DNA of 64,000 nt from positions 1-64,000 of the forward strand of contig VJWN01000033.1 of assembly GCA_007644065.1 (NCBI GenBank), written 5' to 3'. The stretch is from Margaritispora aquatica (Eukaryota; Ascomycota; Leotiomycetes; Helotiales; Discinellaceae). The notes under the pieces were generated by a model that was not told where the DNA came from, searched no databases, and saw nothing but the letters and a program-made list of their open reading frames with translations. Shown here piece after piece: positions 22,097-34,700 of this stretch. Within the stretch, counting starts at the first letter, position 1, and every line of letters starts with the position of its first letter. The position numbers and the translations under genes are program-made.

Positions 22097-25000
22097 ATGC
22101 TCGACCAGCTTTCGCCCGTTGCTCCTGCAAGAGTCCGCGTCGTTCTCTTACCAATTGGGCAAATCAAGCGTGCTAGATTCAACAGCTTTGTGGAACGTCT
22201 ACAGCCCGAGAATGTCGTACGATTGGGGGATATTAGTCCTGACGGACGACCGAACAGAAGTGAGCACATGCACGAGAGAATATGCTATGGAGGGCAAGGC
22301 TGACTTCCCCAGACATGTTCTCACCGCTAGCATTTCCTACTGGAATGATAATATATGACTTAACGACCTTCTACCCACCTTCAACCCATGTGGCACTCTC
22401 TCCCTTCGAACTCTACCGAGAACCTCTTGTTATTATCGCCCTCGCAGATGCAGTAGAGCTGGATCATATATCCTACAGGGGGAATGTAAGAAGGAGCCTG
22501 AATGGTAGTGGAAATGGACCACCTAAACCAGAACATAATCTAAGAGAACTGTACCAAGATTTGGAGGACTTGAGGGATCGGTATCCAAAAGCGTTGGTAC
22601 ACCAAATCCTCTTGTTTGACTATGTGGAAGGCAAAATCAATGGACCTATGCTTGAAGGCCTGGTAGCCATACCGCCCCCAGAAAATTGCAGGAGAACTAC
22701 TATGAAGACTGTCATGTGTGATATCTCTTCGATGCTGTTAGCAGAGATGACCACTTTAGCAAAGTCTCTCCAAGCTTTGAGCACAATAGAGTCCCCAAGT
22801 CAGGCACAAATCACACGCTACAGTAATGGCTCTGCTTGGACAGCCACAGGGCCAGAACCGCTTACCAGACGTAACTCTCAGTTTTCAACATCAAATGGCT
22901 CCCGATCAGCTTCTCCATCTGAAAGCGCTGATCGAAATCATACACGAATGTCCATGCCAGCGCAGCTTCGAAGGCAGGACTCAAACGCATCTACCCCATC
23001 TAATCGACCATCTACTCCTACCAATGGTATAGCATTAGACACATCCAATACTTTCGATGAGATAGTAGGCACCAGTGACCCTCGAAAGACGCTTCAAAAC
23101 CGGCTTGTTGAGGCTGTGCGAGACTCTAGTCAGGATCGCGTGTCTGTCCAAGGTTTTGGTTCGAACAGTGTAAGCGAGAGATCGAGGAATAAGGGCAAGG
23201 GCCGTATTGGTATTGTCATTGGTTCATTGTACATGATAGCAGGTCGGTGGGGTGATGCTCTGAAAGACTTGGTTGAGGCTACAACTATTGCTAAAAATGC
23301 CCTCGATCATCTTTGGCATGCAAAAGGGTTGGATAACATTCTTGTTTGTATGTTAATGCTGGGCTGGGCTGGACATGATTTTCAAGTCCCTCAAATATGT
23401 TATATTTCGGCTGAGAAGGCAACTTCAACATCAACTCCTCAGGCAGCAAGTAATCGACTTGTTTCACTCCAGAATCTTACCACTCTGATGCCAGAGCTGT
23501 CTGATCGAATTCTGAATCTTTATGCACGGGCGGTAAACAACACCGGAGAATCATTACCACAATATCCATTCTCAGAATCGGTCATACGGTTCTCAAAACT
23601 ACTATCAGCGATACATTTGGCTGGAGGCATATTGGATGACGAAGCTTTACGACTTTTGGTGCTGGGCACCCCTTTCACGAAACCACCTAATCTTACCCCC
23701 CCACGCTTGAATATACGTCCAACCCGAACAGATATCATTGCTGTGCTGTTTCGAGCCTTTCCGCGAGGTTCATCAGAAAGTATTTCTGTTGTCGATAGAA
23801 CCATTACGTTGAGTGGGATTGCATCTGTCCTGGGATCTTTAGGATATCATAGGAAAAAGGCCATGGTGATCAGAGAACTTGTTCATATACTAATTCCAGG
23901 TCTTGTTCAGGCGCGAATCAAGGGCGCTGCTGAAATGGGTGTCCATCCCGCTGCAGGATTGGCGGCCTTGAACTCAGCAAATGGTAGCAGTCACGGAGCG
24001 GGTGCTCTCGATCTTGGAGAAGGGGATGTCGAAGCTGGCGTGGATACTTTCTTGAGCTTGCTTGGTCAGGCTTATGGTGTTGTCAGCGCATTGTCACCTG
24101 GTCAAGATTCGTCAAAGGATGATTCTAATGAGGCGGTGGTTTCTCGTATTGTCAGCAATGCATGCGTGCGGTCATTTGGGGGACATAGAATGAAGGTGGA
24201 TGTTTTGCGAGCATGTATAAATATCTCGGAAGCATTGCCTGATTTTCATGGCGTTCTGAAGTTCACTGCAGATCTCCTGAGAACAGTTGGGAGTGGAGTT
24301 GCTCCTGGCCCACGCAGCGAGGGTGCATCACCTATGATGAGCCGTGAGGAGCAGGTCAGGCTCGCCACAAACATATCGAGAACGTTAAGTGCGGCTCAGA
24401 ACTTGGGAGTGAAGGATATTGAGGCCGAGTATTGGGATGAATTCTTACTCAGAGGTATAGAGCTTGAACCTCTTCAGTCTAGTAGGACACCAATACCCCG
24501 TTTGCGAAAGGAGCTCCCTGGGTATTCAGTTGTGTCCGAATTACAAGCCATCAATCCCTTCATCTACAATCCATTTCTGAGAACACCGGATGCAGCTATC
24601 GCTAACCGCTTGCTTGTGGCGGGAGAGGGGGCAATATTCAAGGTGACACTGCAGAATCCATACGAGTTTGATGTCGAGATTGAAAGCATCAAGTTGGAAG
24701 CTGAGGGAGTGGAGTTTGAGTCAGCATTACAGAAGACTGTCATTGGTCCCTATCGAACGCAAATTCTTACAGTTGCAGGGACACCCGGATCCTCTGGGCA
24801 ATTAAGTATTACAGGCTGTCTCATTCGGGTCCGCGGCTGCAGAGAAAGAAGATTCCCAATCTTTGATCAGCCTTGGTCTCCTCGACGTGAGTTCAAAATC
24901 AAGACTATTGGAGTTGCTGCTTTGTACAAGGCCAAGGATCGTCCACTCAGCGTATCTTCTGCTCCAACGAAGGATTTGCCTCCAATGATACCCCCAAAGC

Positions 25001-26490
25001 CTGCGTCTGTTGGCCTTACAGTCATTGATCGACAGCCAGTGGTGGTGGTGAAGAGTACTACCTTATCTCAATCAGCAGTTATGGTGCTTGAAGGCGAGCG
25101 TCAAGTGTTCTCGATCACACTTCAGAATCTTTCAACAGAGACTCCTGTGGATTTGATATTATTTTCCTTCAAGGACTCCACGCAAGGACCGCTCCAAACG
25201 GTTATGACTAACAAAGATGCATCGCCTGCTGAACTTTATGAGTGTGAGCTAATTTCTGCCCGGAAGCAAGCGTTGCAATGGAAGAGAAAAGATGACGAGA
25301 AGCTTTTCATAGCACCTGGCGGAACGGCAACCTTCGATGTAGAAGTGCTTGGAAGACCAGGACTTACAAGTGCTGTGGTGCAGGTTGATTATGCGCACCT
25401 CGGAGTGCCAGCCACAGAGGTTGCTGAAACATTCCATACTCGACAAGTGAGCTTGCCTCTCACAATAACAGTGAATGCTAGCATTGAAATGACAAGACTG
25501 GATATTCTGCCCTTGACTGGAAGCATACCTAGAGCGCTATGGACAAGTCTCAAAGGCGCAAAGGACAATACTTTCACTCCCGAAGACTATTGTCTTATTC
25601 TGGTTGATGTGCGAAATGCCTGGCCAAGTCCTCTTCATGCTCAACTGGAGATCACAGATGGTGGATCCATGGACGAAGAAATCCTGCCAGGAAATACATC
25701 TCGGATAATATTCCCCATGCGTCGCATATTCCTCGATGATCCTTCAGCAGCAATACCGGCCTTAGATCCTTCCCGACAACGTCAATTTGTGGTCAGTGCA
25801 GGCAGAGTATCAGCTGATTCAGAACGAGCCAGCCGGGAGGCATTCTGGTACCGAGAGGCAGTATTAAAAATGCTACATGGTACATGGTCTACGACATTCG
25901 GGCCAGGAAGAAAAGGTGACATTGAACTTCGAGGGATACGATTGAGTCAACGCATGATTGAAGGGCTACGAATCGACGATGTCGGCATTGAGATCTCCGT
26001 AGATGACACATTGAGCAGTCATTCGAGGCACCAGCTCTACACAGACAAGTTCTCGAAACTGAAAGTAAAGATAACAAACCGTTCATCTAACATTCTATAT
26101 CCTCTCCTCCGAGTCCAGCCTTCAATCCGCAACCAACCCCATCACGTCTCCCTCGACCTCTCCAAAAAGCTCGCGTGGAACGGGACTCTCCAACAAACTC
26201 TCCCTCCCTTGCCAGGCAAAGAAAGCATCGAAGTGTCACTTGGCGTGACAGCCCTGGCGCGCGGTGAATTCGAGATCAGTGCCTCCGTCGAAGAGGCGCG
26301 ATTGATCGAGGAGCCAAAGCCGATTGTTCCGGAAGGAGGCAGAGCCAGGGCGAACACGAGGCAGATGATGGATGCGGTGCTGGGGGCGAAGGAGAGGAGG
26401 ATGTGGCATTCGAGAGAACCGTGTGTTGTTGTGGTGGTGGATGAGGAGAGCGAGAGCGAGAGTGATGACGAAGATGATGATAGTGATTGA
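22097..26490 (+). CDS. trs120: TRAPPII complex subunit Trs120 (HypA), 1446 aa
   Basis: Exons are 22097-22259 and 22313-26490, with a 53-bp intron (GTGAGC..CCCCAG) whose removal joins GRPNR to NMFSPLAFP in the family's characteristic N-terminal order. The 1446 residues match the usual length of fungal Trs120/HypA. The N-terminal part carries the conserved run APARVRVVLLPIGQIKR, followed by RLGDISPDGRPN. Further on are the alpha-solenoid part (about 250-700) and the beta-rich C-terminal half with immunoglobulin-like segments. A very acidic tail, ESESESDDEDDDSD, ends the protein. Trs120 is a TRAPPII-specific subunit that helps activate Ypt31/Rab11-type GTPases at the late Golgi; loss of hypA in Aspergillus disturbs polar growth. 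A region of about residues 190-260 is Ser/Thr/Asn-rich and probably disordered. It is a single-copy housekeeping gene with no functional link to its neighbours. Confidence 0.93.
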
Positions 26491-27351
26491 TGGATGAATG
26501 AGTAATGGCCGTGTATGTACAGTACCGTAATGCATAGCGAGTGAGCGATGTTTGAATATGCTAGATGGTGATTTAATGCTTGTTCTGACTTGCTAGACTC
26601 CTGAAGTGTGCGTCCTGTTTGACTTGTGCCGTTTCTTTTGCAGGCGTTTCAGAGATCATATTTCCATCACGCGTTGTCATCCCGCAGCTCGGTCCGAGAA
26701 AACTAGAACAGAACGCATCTCTAGTGTCTGACTATTAAATAATATATACAGCCCGTGGTCTTGAGGGAATGCAAATGATACCTAAGCATGATGCACACAT
26801 TTATATTACTTAAATACTCATTGTTTACCAGCTCCTTTCCTCATCGCTGCTGCTTCCACCTCGCTTACCACTCCACCCAGCCAGCCGCCAGCCGCATTTC
26901 TCAGCTTTGTCAACCGACGACTTTATCGCCGAGGTGATAAGACGAGATGAAACCAATAAAGTGAACGGAACAAATCAAAGACAGTCAGTCAGCCACCAGC
27001 GTGACCAAATCAGCCAGCCAGGCAAGAAATACTACCGAAGTAGGTAGCTGTCACGAGCCCACAAGCACAGTCTGAACAAGCAACGAAATGGAACCGAGTA
27101 CAGGTCACATGAGAGACAACCAACCTCGACTCCCGTCGCTCGGGAACAACCTCACCCCTAAATCCCAAAATAGACAAAGATGCAAAAGGAACTACGAAAG
27201 ACCAACAACAAAGAAAGCAAGAGTTCACCACCAGTTCGGAGAATTTTCGCGATGTGCAACAGAGAGTTGAAGCTCACTTAAAGCTGAAGCTAGAATCTAC
27301 AAGTGAGAGTGTCTGATGGCTTGCCTGCAAAAGCAACAACATGCATGCTCG
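26491..27351. other. Convergent intergenic region
   Basis: This separates the 3' ends of Trs120 (plus strand) and the Far11-like gene (minus strand). No gene seen. There is a short CAGTCAGTCAGCCA-type repetitive patch at about 26985-27025. Confidence 0.5.
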
Positions 27352-30300
27352 CTAGTACCCATTCCCCTCATACATACTTCCGTCAACCACACTCTCACCT
27401 TCCAAACCTGTCTCGTCAATCCACTCCATCTTCTCTAGCTCTCTCACAAAGAAATCATGTTCTTCCTCCAATAGCTTCGTATCGGCGCCCATTTGGTCTG
27501 GATATCGCTTAATGTTATGCCAATGCGTGAGCGCTCTTAGAGCCTGCTCCAATGGCAACGCCTCCTCAACCTCAGCATCGACATCGCTGCCTGCGAGCCA
27601 ATCATCCCGCAGTTCGGGCCGGCAGTGCAGGTACACAGCGGTGATGACGCGCATGTTGCCTTGTCGCCATTTTCGGCCGCAGTATGGCACTTGGTTTTTG
27701 AACAGTTTCAGCGTGTAGAGACGGAGCTCGGGTTGGGGGATTTTCAGCGATTTCCGTAGAATGTTTGAGGATTTGTATTGAACGAGTAGGAGATTGCGAT
27801 GGGCTTTATTCTTGCATATCTTCTGCATGACACGGAGGAAGTTGATAGAAGAGAAGAAGTTCCGCCATGAGAATTCGGTCACTGGTTCAGATGGTGCACC
27901 ATTTGTAGGATAACCAAGTTCATCAACCTCGGGTAACTCACGCTTTGCTGCATGTTGTCCTTCTTGGAATGCAAGGGCTGGAAGCTTATCTTCGACTCCT
28001 GCAACAGGGAAGTCTCGACATGTTTTGATTGGTGGAGGTGCAGCATCATCTTCGCTCTCTTCCTCGGCTCCAAGGCCAAGTGGGTCGGCTTCGGCTTGAG
28101 AGTTTTTGCTGTGAGCGTTACAAAAGGAGAAGAAACTGATGAATTAGTCAATATCCATGGCTAAGTGGACATGTCTTACCTCATCTCATCACGATCAGTC
28201 TTGCTATCTACAACCTTGTCAATCTCTTGATGAGCAAATAGCTTCAACACAAGAGGAAGATAGTTTGAATCAAGGAGTAGCTGTGTGAGATATTCGAACT
28301 TCAGTATATCTAAAAGGTATTAGAATGATCCTTGACCAGTGAACTTTAAACATACGAGATACTTTAAACCACTTGAGTAGTATGAGCAGAATTCCAGATA
28401 CAGCCTTGGCAGTGATTTCTCTTGACCTCATTGCTTCAATCTCATCTATCGTAAGCTCTGAAGGGTCAATTGTACTAGGTATAGAGATACTAGCAGGATC
28501 TTGTACTCGAAGTTGAGGTTGGCTTCCGTTTGTTCGCATGTTAACTTCTGATCGGAAGCCGGCAGCAAGACCTTGTGGTGGCATTGGCTGGGTGATAAGT
28601 GCTGTGACATTTGCCAAGATAGCCTTCAACAAGACAATGACAAGTGACTGCAGATTAGATATCGAATCCTCCTAAAGAACAGTTAGCATCATGACGTCTA
28701 CTAATCGCGAAATTTACGAACATAAAACTGCTCCACCATATCAAGCTTTTTTCTGATGTCTGCGCCAATATCCGCGTTGGGTCCATAGTCGATCTCAGGC
28801 TTGTTGTGTTTCTTTTTGTGAGCTTCAAGCTTCTTTGTCAGGATAGTCTCCAGATCAAGCTCCTCAATATCATCGTCTTCATCGTAAAGCTGCTCGCCAT
28901 CCCATCCACGCTCATACTTCATAAAGCGTTCTCTTTCATCCCAAAGCTGGCGCATCGATCGCGTCATCCGCATACGCTTCGAGAACAAATCACCAGCCTC
29001 AAGAATCGAGGCTGGAATATCACTGCCTTCCCACCTTCGACCAACGAGAAAGTCTTGCAGGCCTGCTGCGCCCTTGCCACCAGCACTGTTGCTGGTGAAG
29101 TCTAATGGCGGGTACATGAAAGGAAAGTTCTGATTTGTCTGGTAGTTCTGTTTTTTCCCAGCCTTGCCACCAACGGGAGGTGATGGTGGAGGCGACGGAG
29201 CTGGGGTAGCAATGTGCACTGGTTGGTGAAGAATGGACGCACCACTGGTGTTGACACCAATTGGCGCTGGTATGATACCATTGTGTCCATTTGGTCTACT
29301 TGGTTTGTTGGGAAGAGGGGGCAATATCGAGTTGTTATCAGGCTCGAGGGGTATAAGTGGCGGCGGCGGGGTATAAGCAGGATATTTCGATGTTATTTCC
29401 TGTCTGAAAATATGATAGTCCAATGGTGACGCCGTTATGAGCTTGCTACCATCAGCATTGCGATGCTTGAACTCGCTCGTAGCTTTCTTGATTCCATCTA
29501 TAGCTTCTGTTCCCCCAAATATGAGGAGAATTGTTTTCCAGAATAGAAGGAATATCTTTTCAGATTAGTAGAGGATACTATAGCATGCTTTAAAACTTAC
29601 CCTCGTTTGAGGGAGTTCATTCGCCTCATCCCATCTCAGCTTCGCCGTGATGGTGACCAAATAATTCACAAGATTAGGACCCAACTCCACTGTCTTTATT
29701 AGCCAAGCTCAAGCTGAGTGTAGTTTACTGACTTAATTTTGATCGAGCCTCCTGCAAGCTTTCCGGGTCACTTCGAGCTGCATCAATCACAATATACAAA
29801 ATCGTAGTGACATTGTCAAGCTCATCTTGTATGAAGGGTATATCTTCCTCTACCAACTTTGTTTCTCGAAAATCTTCGTCCCTACAACAATGAGCATACA
29901 ATGCACCCAAGAAGTCATCTCACTCACCATAGCTTCTTGAAAGCATTCTGCATAACTGAAACCAGAGCGGGTAATCCTCCAGCTTGGGCCACCAAAGTAA
30001 TGCCCTTCTTCATTTGTTCAACTTGGGCTACGGAAGCTTTTGTCTTGGGCTTTGGAGCACCAGTATCGTCGGTGGCTACCTCCGCTCCTGCAGTTTCGTC
30101 CCATACTCCCAGAGTAACATGAAGGATTGTTTGGAGACTCTTGCATCTCCTGCGAAGATCTTCTGCCTCTAGACCCACTAATTCTTGTGCAAGAAATTCC
30201 TCTCGTCGTTCATCATTCGCCTCCGCCCATGTTCCGCCAGCAAACTTCTTCCAGCGCCTCTGGAATGTATCCTTAGCCCGCTGTAGACGTTTATATTCCG

Positions 30301-30658
30301 CATCATTATATGAGAACCATTCATCTACCTCTTCCTCAAAAGACGCAGTATCAGCATATGTGAATGTATACGAGGTCGGCTCGAGCTTTGGAAATTCGGT
30401 GACAATCCGCCGCAGTTGCATCAATGACAGAGAGTCACTGGGATTGTTTACTTGAGGAGCGGGGGGTGGGGGAGGCTGATGTGGAGGGGGCGGTTGAGGC
30501 TGGGTGCGCTGAAGCTGTGGGCGCGACATGGGAACGCTTGTAGGCTTCTCTGGAGGCGGCAGACCGACATCTGCAAGTCCCGTATCTGCGACATCAGCTG
30601 TATCCTTTCCTGGGACTGGGGATTCTGGAGCTGCTTTCGCAGTCCAGAGGGACGCCAT
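27352..30658 (-). CDS. ham-2: STRIPAK subunit, STRIP1/Far11 homologue (HAM-2/PRO22), 1001 aa
   Basis: Seven exons on the minus strand (30658-29928, 29881-29733, 29689-29601, 29555-28722, 28671-28356, 28309-28180, 28108-27352) join in frame to give 1001 residues. Introns are 43-71 bp; several show clear branch sites such as TACTAAT and GCTAAC. The N-terminus (about 1-75) is Pro-rich with a run of prolines and probably disordered. The N1221 domain follows (about 80-450, including WKTILLIFGGTEAIDGIKKA), then an acidic, Pro-rich linker. The C-terminal DUF3402 domain contains LKFEYLTQLLLDSNYLPLVL (about 712) and the segment from FSWRNFFSSINFLRV onward. Family members (Neurospora HAM-2, Sordaria PRO22, yeast Far11, human STRIP1) are scaffold subunits of the striatin-interacting phosphatase and kinase complex, needed in filamentous fungi for hyphal fusion and fruiting-body development. 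All expected parts are present. Confidence 0.92.
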
Positions 30659-31216
30659 TGTCAATGTGTAGCAGATGCAATGTGAGGTCACGAATCGTCG
30701 AGCAACATTCCAGTCGCTATGAAAACACAGAAGAGCGTCGAAGGGGGAAGAGAAACAACTTTGGAATCAACATGTTGACGCTCCCCGCGATGTTGCAATA
30801 AGAGCGTGTGGTGGACGCGACGAGGAGTCGAGATTCGCTTGTGATAAGGTACTGAGGATAAGGTTTTCAAAAGGTACCATAGATTTGTTTTCACAGAACT
30901 TGAAAAAGAAAGTAAAATAGAGCAGAGAGCTGCGTATAGCAGTTATATAGAAGACGCATATCAATTTTGGAAGCTGAATTCATCTTTTGATTGTGTTTGC
31001 CGTTAACTACTGATTGACATAGGACTCAGTATTATACTTTCGAACGAGCAAAACATCGGCGAAACTCTTGAACGACAGGACTAAAACAAGGCTGCCTAGC
31101 CTTATCAATTTCCGCACGTCATTGCTAATTTACCCACAAGTCGCACGAAAAAAGCAAAAGAAGGAAGCTCGTGAAACAACCTGCTCACCAAGAAGAAAAA
31201 AATGCAAAAAGATATA
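30659..31216. other. Upstream region of the STRIPAK gene
   Basis: Presumed promoter and 5' untranslated region of the minus-strand STRIPAK subunit gene. No ORF with coding character seen. The end next to the tRNA gene is A-rich (about 31140-31215); its T-rich complement may serve as the RNA polymerase III terminator. Confidence 0.4.
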
Positions 31217-31310
31217 TTCCGAACCGGGGAATCGAACCCCGCGCTACCGCGAACTGAGAACTTTTGCAAGCTCATGAGAGGCGGAAATGTTACCGATACA
31301 CCAGTTCGGA
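31217..31310 (-). tRNA. tRNA-Glu (CTC) with intron
   Basis: On the minus strand the acceptor arms TCCGAAC (31310-31304) and GTTCGGA pair over 7 bp, and A is the discriminator base. The T arm is CGGGG TTCGATT CCCCG, containing the B-box GGTTCGATTCC. The D arm includes TGGTGTATCGGTAACA, matching the A-box form of fungal tRNA-Glu. The anticodon loop CTCTCA places CTC as anticodon (Glu, codon GAG). An intron of about 23 bases beginning just after the base 3' to the anticodon interrupts the loop before GCGG closes the stem; its ends (TGAG and CTCA) can pair with each other. The mature tRNA would be about 71-72 nt. Confidence 0.9.
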
Positions 31311-31743
31311 TTGGTTGTGTCGCAGAAGAGCGACTCCAGATATATATTATATGGCAAATCACGTGACCAAGCCTCCCACCTGGCAACACCTAACTAGTGG
31401 CAGTGAATTCTGTGATTCAAAGTGGTTGACAGTAAATGTTCGATGCTTATTGTATTTTCTCAGATACTGGGTCTCTCCTCAAATTTATTGATTTAATATT
31501 ATTAACACGTCTTGATTATTTACACTATAGGTTTTCTACTTTGATTTAAAGTGATTTACCTACGCACTTGGCCAATACTGCTGAAAATCTGGTTTTCATA
31601 GTCGGAAATGGGAATTGGGAACAACAAAAAGCTTAAGAGAGCGTTTCAAAGGTGGCCAAGATACAAGGTTAATATCATTGACTGCCTCTATAGCTATCTA
31701 CAAAGTATAGACCCTCGCTCTTGCAAGCAGAAACTCCTGTATC
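31311..31743. other. Intergenic, no gene seen
   Basis: This lies upstream of the tRNA-Glu gene and downstream of the minus-strand reductase. No coding ORF. The segment 31490-31560 is AT-rich. Confidence 0.45.
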
Positions 31744-32850
31744 TTAAAGCTCAATAACCACCTTTCCGAAATGCCCACCACCAAACAAATACACAAGTGC
31801 TTCCTTAGCCTCCTCAAATTTGAACGTCCTATCTACAACAGGTCTAATCTCCTTCTCTGTATAAAATGCCAACATCTCCTCTAGCCTCTCCCTCGGCCCA
31901 TTAAGCAGCCCCTTGAGCGTAACATTCCTCTTCAATGCTAACACATTGGTGTTCGTCCTATCACCCTCCTTATCCTCCTTGCCGCTTAAGTACCCAATGC
32001 AATTGATCAACCCACCAAAAGCAATGCACTCGAAGCTTTTTCGTAGCGTTGCAGCCCCGCCATTCTCGAATATGATATCCACACCATCGTTATTTGTGAG
32101 CGAGAGCACTGTAGCATCCCAGGTAGGTGTTGTTCGGTAGTTGATAGTGTGGTCTGCGCCTAGTTTCTTCGCAAGCTCGAGTTTCGAGTCTGAGGAAGAG
32201 GTGATAATTACTAGCACTATCAGTAAACATTGTCATAGCAACACAGAAAACATACCTTCAGCACCGCTAGCCTTTGCAATTTGCAATCCGCTGACTGCAA
32301 CACCGCCAGTCCCTTGAATCAGGACCGTCTCGCCTTTACCACCTGCTTGTCCCAGAGGTCTCATCCCGTTAACAGCCATCCAAGCCGTCAATCCTGCAAT
32401 TGGCAGCGTGGCCGCTTCAGCATCACTCATATAGGCCGGCTTCTTCACCAGACCCTCGGCATCAAAGACTCTATATTCCGCTAACACGCCCTGCAATGGC
32501 AGACCTAGGCCACTGCGCATATGATGCGCCTTGACCTGGCCTGTAAGGTGCTTCTGGTTGAAGATGGAGAGGACCTTGTCGCCTTCTGCCCATCGTGGGG
32601 AGTTGGAGGTGATGATTGTGCCACACATGTCTGAGCAGGGCACAAGGGAGGATGCTGGACCGCCGGTTGTAGAGTGGTGGTTGTACAGGCCCATTATCAC
32701 CTCTGTGTCGCGGTAGTTGATAGCTACGGCGGAGATCTTAACAAGCACTTCTCCGGGACCAGGGATAGGAATTGGAGCTGTGGTGAGCTTGAGGGCATCA
32801 AGTCCGTCTTGGTGGGTTATCCACTGCTTGATTTCTGTAGAGGCTGCCAT
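31744..32850 (-). CDS. Medium-chain dehydrogenase/reductase, quinone-oxidoreductase-like, 353 aa
   Basis: Exons 32850-32256 and 32210-31744 are joined by a 45-bp intron (GTATGT..GCTAG), giving 353 residues. The N-terminal GroES-like fold includes the segment GPGEVLVKISAVAINYRD, and the nucleotide-binding part has VLIQGTGGVAVSGLQIAKA (about 178) followed by an alternative to the usual second strand, VIITSSSDSKLELAKKLGAD. The Cys/His residues that bind zinc in true alcohol dehydrogenases are not visible as a set, so this is probably a zinc-independent NADPH-dependent quinone or enone reductase of the type often annotated as zinc-type alcohol dehydrogenase-like. The substrate is unknown. It is cytosolic by composition, with no leader peptide. 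It is monocistronic, and no neighbour suggests a pathway. Confidence 0.88.
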
Positions 32851-34700
32851 GGCTGCTGTGGTTGATGATAGGGAATGACAATGGGGGAAATGAGCAGAGA
32901 GCTGAGGTCTCTTCTTGTGCTAAATAAGATACAAACTTGAAGTAAGATATGAGAGATCTAGTTTGGAATTGTGAGGTTTTGCCCGGTTCGTGTTATGAGA
33001 GAAGCGGCTTCGATGAGACTGAAGTGAGCTGGTCTCTGGAGACGACGTTCACTTGAAGGGAAGCAGAGACAAGGGAAATGGTATGAATTCTAACAGAAAG
33101 TGAAATATATCAAAGAAATGCATACTTAGCTATGGTGGGGTAATTCCAAGCAATTGTTATCGATGGTGGGATAATTCGGAAATCCGACGTTGATGATGAT
33201 CTTGCGCGGCGCAAACGACCCAGTGAGCTGTATCTTGTACCTTAACGCCGAAATCAAGATCACGTGGGAATCCAATTTGACCCGTGTACGGAAGACTTCC
33301 AGTTCTTTCTGAAGCTTTTCATATTTCTTGTGACTTCAGAAGCCTCATTTTCATCATAGTACTTATATGGGATGATATTAAAGAAGTTTTGTTCTATGTA
33401 TTGACCTGCGCTTTCATGGGAGCGGACTGCTCTCCAGTCTCAGCCCTGCCCCTGATCTATTAGTCTGGCTCAAGATCAATTTCATGAATGAATCATCATC
33501 AATTGTCATTCGGCGAGTGAGCATGATACTGTACTCCACGTCACATCCACTGGCACCCTAATTGAACTCCCTACTGCCTTTCTCAATGTTAGATATGTCA
33601 AGTGGGTGATGCAGTCAGGATGCAAGCGTGAAGTCGTGGCCGAAACTCACTTAATATCGTTTTGAGTTCGTGTTTTACAAGAAAGTATGAATCTTGTTCT
33701 GATACAAGAGTCGAGATGCTGGTAGAGTTTCAAAAAAAAAATTCGAAGCCCTTTAGATTCATGTCTCTATGTCAAGTTTCTACCATAGCTGAAGACAACT
33801 AAACACGACTCGCACAAGCAGTGTTGCCCCTCTAAAAATAGGTAAGCCTGCATCATGCCAAAAAGTTGGTATCCATACGCAGAATCGATGTCTGGTCTTT
33901 CGAAAACGCTCGTTTTGTCGGACCTTAGCTCATGTATCCATAAGACAGGTTTGGGCGGATCACTTAGCCACTACAGTTTCATTCATAACTATATCTCTCT
34001 CCTACCTACCTGACAAGAAAGTTGTGTTTCTGACGAGAGGTTTGTTTTTTTTGTTTCAGTAAAATGAAGATTAGAAGCACTCGTTGCTCTTTTGGTGAAT
34101 GGCGTCAGTGGGCAATGCTTGTGCTTTCTCACTTCTGCTGATATTGATAGGTTATGTATTCATCTCAATTAACGCTGATGCGCCAGCTCACAATATTAGG
34201 CAAACTTGATGTTTCGATTTCCCGCTAGTGTCCTTTGTGATATCGGACAGTGGACTATCAACTTGCAGAACTTCTACGTGTATGAAGATGTTTACTTGGG
34301 GTATTAACTGTAGGGTCGTATTCATAAGTCCGTTGAGTCCTTATTCAGAATCGAACAACACTTCAAAGGACAACTATTGCATTTTCTCAATGTATATCTT
34401 CTCGAATAGCATAGCCTGGGCAAGTTCTTTGCCTTTCTAAGGTTACGTTCCTTTCTGGTGCTTAAGTCTGGTAAGGATTGTCGAATATTACCTTGTTGTC
34501 AAAGGAGAATGATTCTCTTGTGATAGTCTCTTCGTTCAAATTTGATATTTCCATACTACTTAGTTTCTGCTAAAATGCTATTTTCTTTCGTTTGCCGCTT
34601 TTACTCAAATCTCTTCCAGGGCAAGTTCATCGCGACCGGGATTTCTTCAGCTTAGTTGATTGTTTTGAAATCATAATCTTTGCATCCAAAGCATGCAATC
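32851..34700. other. Intergenic, no gene seen
   Basis: About 1.85 kb with no supported gene. ORFs are short and lack coding character. It may hold the promoters of the minus-strand reductase and of the locus beginning at 34701. Confidence 0.45.
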
